Positions 62,734 through 64,000 of a stretch of 64,000 bases of DNA are shown one piece after another. The notes under the pieces were generated by a model. That model saw only the letters and a program-made list of their open reading frames with translations, made no database searches and was not told the origin of the DNA. Position numbers and translations under genes: made by a program. Origin of the DNA: Hyphomicrobiales bacterium (GTDB lineage: Bacteria; Pseudomonadota; Alphaproteobacteria; Rhizobiales; Methylopilaceae); the NCBI GenBank assembly GCA_022842205.1, contig JALHQA010000007.1, positions 124,001-188,000 on the forward strand. The letters run 5' to 3'. The number at the start of each line of letters is the position of its first letter. The first letter of the stretch is position 1.

Positions 62734-64000
62734 ATGACGCGCACCCCCTTGCTCGATGCAGTCCGCGCCGCCGCGCGGCAGGAGCAGTTCCTCGACGTCG
62801 TTTCGCGCGATGAGGCCGAGAAGCGCTTCCGCGCCGCCGTGCCGCACGCCGCGCTGGGGGCGGAGAACGTGCGGCTTACGGAAGCGCTTGGCCGGGTGCT
62901 CGCCAAGACGCTCACATCCGCGATCGATCTGCCGCCGTTCGACCGCTCATCGGTCGATGGATTCGCGCTCCGCGCCGGCGATACCGCGGGAGCCTCCGAA
63001 GGCGCCCCGGTGCGCCTGAGACTCAACGGCGAGGTTCTCGCCTGCGGCACGGCCCCGAGACTGACGGTCGAGCAGGGCACGGCGACGGCGATCGCAACGG
63101 GCGGCGTGGTGCCGCGCGGGGCGGATGCGGTCGTCATGATCGAGCACACATCCTTCGACGAGGACGAGACGGGTCCCTATGTCGATGTAAGGCGGCCGGC
63201 GGCCCCTGGCGGCTTTGTGGCCTTCGCCGGATCGGATATCGCGCGCGGCGAGACAATGCTGCGTGAAGGCGCCGTATTGACGTCGCGGGAAATCGGCGTC
63301 CTCGCCGCCTGCGGCCTGCCTGAAGTGCCGGTCGTGCGCCGTCCGCGCGTCGGGATCATTTCAACGGGCGATGAGCTTGTCGCGCCCGGCGCGAAGCTGC
63401 CGTCCGGCGCGATCTACGATTCCAATTCGGCCATCACGGCGGCCGCCGTGCGCGAGAACGGCGGCGAGCCGGTTCTGTTCGGCATCATCCGCGACGACGA
63501 AACGGCGCTGACGGAGACCGTGCGCCGCGCTGTTCTCGAAACCGATCTCGTCGTTCTGTCCGGCGGCACGTCGAAAGGCGCGGGCGATGTTTCGCACCGC
63601 ATCCTGACCGACCTCGAAGGGCCCGGCATCGTCGTGCATGGTGTTGCACTGAAACCGGGCAAGCCGCTCTGCCTCGCCGTGACCGGGACGACGCCGGTCG
63701 TGGTGCTGCCCGGTTTTCCGACCTCGGCGATCTTCACCTTTCACAGCTTCGTGGTGCCGCTGGTGCGCGCGATGGCCGGGCTTCCGCCGGAAGGCGAACA
63801 GAATGTCGAGGCCGGGCTTCCGGTGCGTGTGCCGTCCGAGCTTGGCCGCACCGAATATGTCATGGTCTCGCTCGCCGAGCGCGACGGAGACCTCGTCGCG
63901 TTTCCGCTCGGACGCGGATCGGGGTCGGTCACGGCGTTCTCGCAGGCCGACGGCTTCTTTGCGATCGACGCGCTGGCCGACGCCGCCGATGCCGGCACGC
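62734..64000 (+). CDS. MoeA-type molybdopterin molybdotransferase, cut by the window end
   Basis: The frame is open from ATG 62734 to the window edge (422 codons), so its end is outside. It carries the complete MoeA signatures: LPPFDRSSVDGFALRAGDT, GGVVPRGADAVVMIEHT, VGIISTGDELVAPG and VVLSGGTSKGAGDVSHRI, then GVALKPGKPLCLAV with VLPGFPTSAIFTFHSFVVP. MoeA inserts molybdate into adenylylated molybdopterin. The frame already exceeds a normal MoeA (about 400-410 residues) and continues (DGFFAIDALADAADAGT), so a C-terminal extension, possibly a periplasmic-binding-like module, is likely. Confidence 0.9.
   Translation, partial: MTRTPLLDAVRAAARQEQFLDVVSRDEAEKRFRAAVPHAALGAENVRLTEALGRVLAKTLTSAIDLPPFDRSSVDGFALRAGDTAGASEGAPVRLRLNGEVLACGTAPRLTVEQGTATAIATGGVVPRGADAVVMIEHTSFDEDETGPYVDVRRPAAPGGFVAFAGSDIARGETMLREGAVLTSREIGVLAACGLPEVPVVRRPRVGIISTGDELVAPGAKLPSGAIYDSNSAITAAAVRENGGEPVLFGIIRDDETALTETVRRAVLETDLVVLSGGTSKGAGDVSHRILTDLEGPGIVVHGVALKPGKPLCLAVTGTTPVVVLPGFPTSAIFTFHSFVVPLVRAMAGLPPEGEQNVEAGLPVRVPSELGRTEYVMVSLAERDGDLVAFPLGRGSGSVTAFSQADGFFAIDALADAADAGT

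Overview
The window is a GC-rich, gene-dense stretch of an alphaproteobacterial chromosome, most likely from the Hyphomicrobiales (Rhizobiales). The basis is gene order and family content: hisB-DUF2628-hisH-hisA-hisF-hisE-coaA, a CenR/OtpR-type regulator beside a cyclic-nucleotide-binding protein and xthA, lolA with ftsK, and a complete NepR/EcfG/PhyR general stress response (GSR) locus. The genus cannot be read from the sequence. No phage, insertion sequence, integrase or CRISPR array was seen; almost everything looks vertically inherited.

Layout. 1-5.7 kb: end of mltA, an Smr gene, the histidine operon and coaA. 5.8-12.6 kb: an L,D-transpeptidase, cenR, a cNMP-domain gene, xthA, lolA and ftsK. 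12.7-22.1 kb: amtB-glnK, tesB, a UbiH-family hydroxylase, a trm112/Lon-N/cnoX cluster, ppa, a TSUP permease, folD, an internally deleted DUF167 gene and yggT. 22.2-27.5 kb: tRNA-Ala, small proteins, two adjacent c-di-GMP genes, rpmF and mtgA. 27.6-32.2 kb: ispG, zur, glk, an RluA-type synthase and a lipid-kinase-like protein. 32.2-36.6 kb: the GSR locus (kinase, ecfG, nepR, phyR) and a PRC-barrel gene. 36.8-43.6 kb: transport, repair and housekeeping genes, tRNA-Leu and a stress-type flavin protein. 43.7-49.5 kb: VOC/MFS genes, an autoregulated arsR-SRPBCC-GST operon, a flavin reductase and a second MFS gene. 49.5-56 kb: a CBS protein, a HisE paralogue, a CNNM/CorC protein and the four-gene ATP-grasp/alpha-E/transglutaminase/Anbu operon. 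56-64 kb: an Old Yellow Enzyme, an esterase, an omega-aminotransferase with mmsA, tusA and two tandem MoeA-like genes, the last cut by the window end.

The main biological thread is stress signalling. Exact EcfG-type promoters (GGAAC, 16-17 nt, CGTT) lie directly upstream of nepR-ecfG, of a general-stress-protein-26-like gene at 42.7 kb and of a CBS-domain gene at 50 kb. A weaker one precedes the PRC-barrel gene. The HWE-family kinase in the same operon as ecfG keeps its phosphoacceptor histidine but appears to have lost key ATP-binding residues. The other notable system is the Anbu operon, a conserved but functionally unresolved proteasome-like peptidase set with predicted peptide-ligase and transglutaminase partners.

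Start sites were adjusted by ribosome-binding sites, stop/start overlaps and family N-termini. Stretches of roughly 100-310 bases without a gene hold terminators, palindromic repeats or promoters where listed; otherwise nothing was recognised in them.
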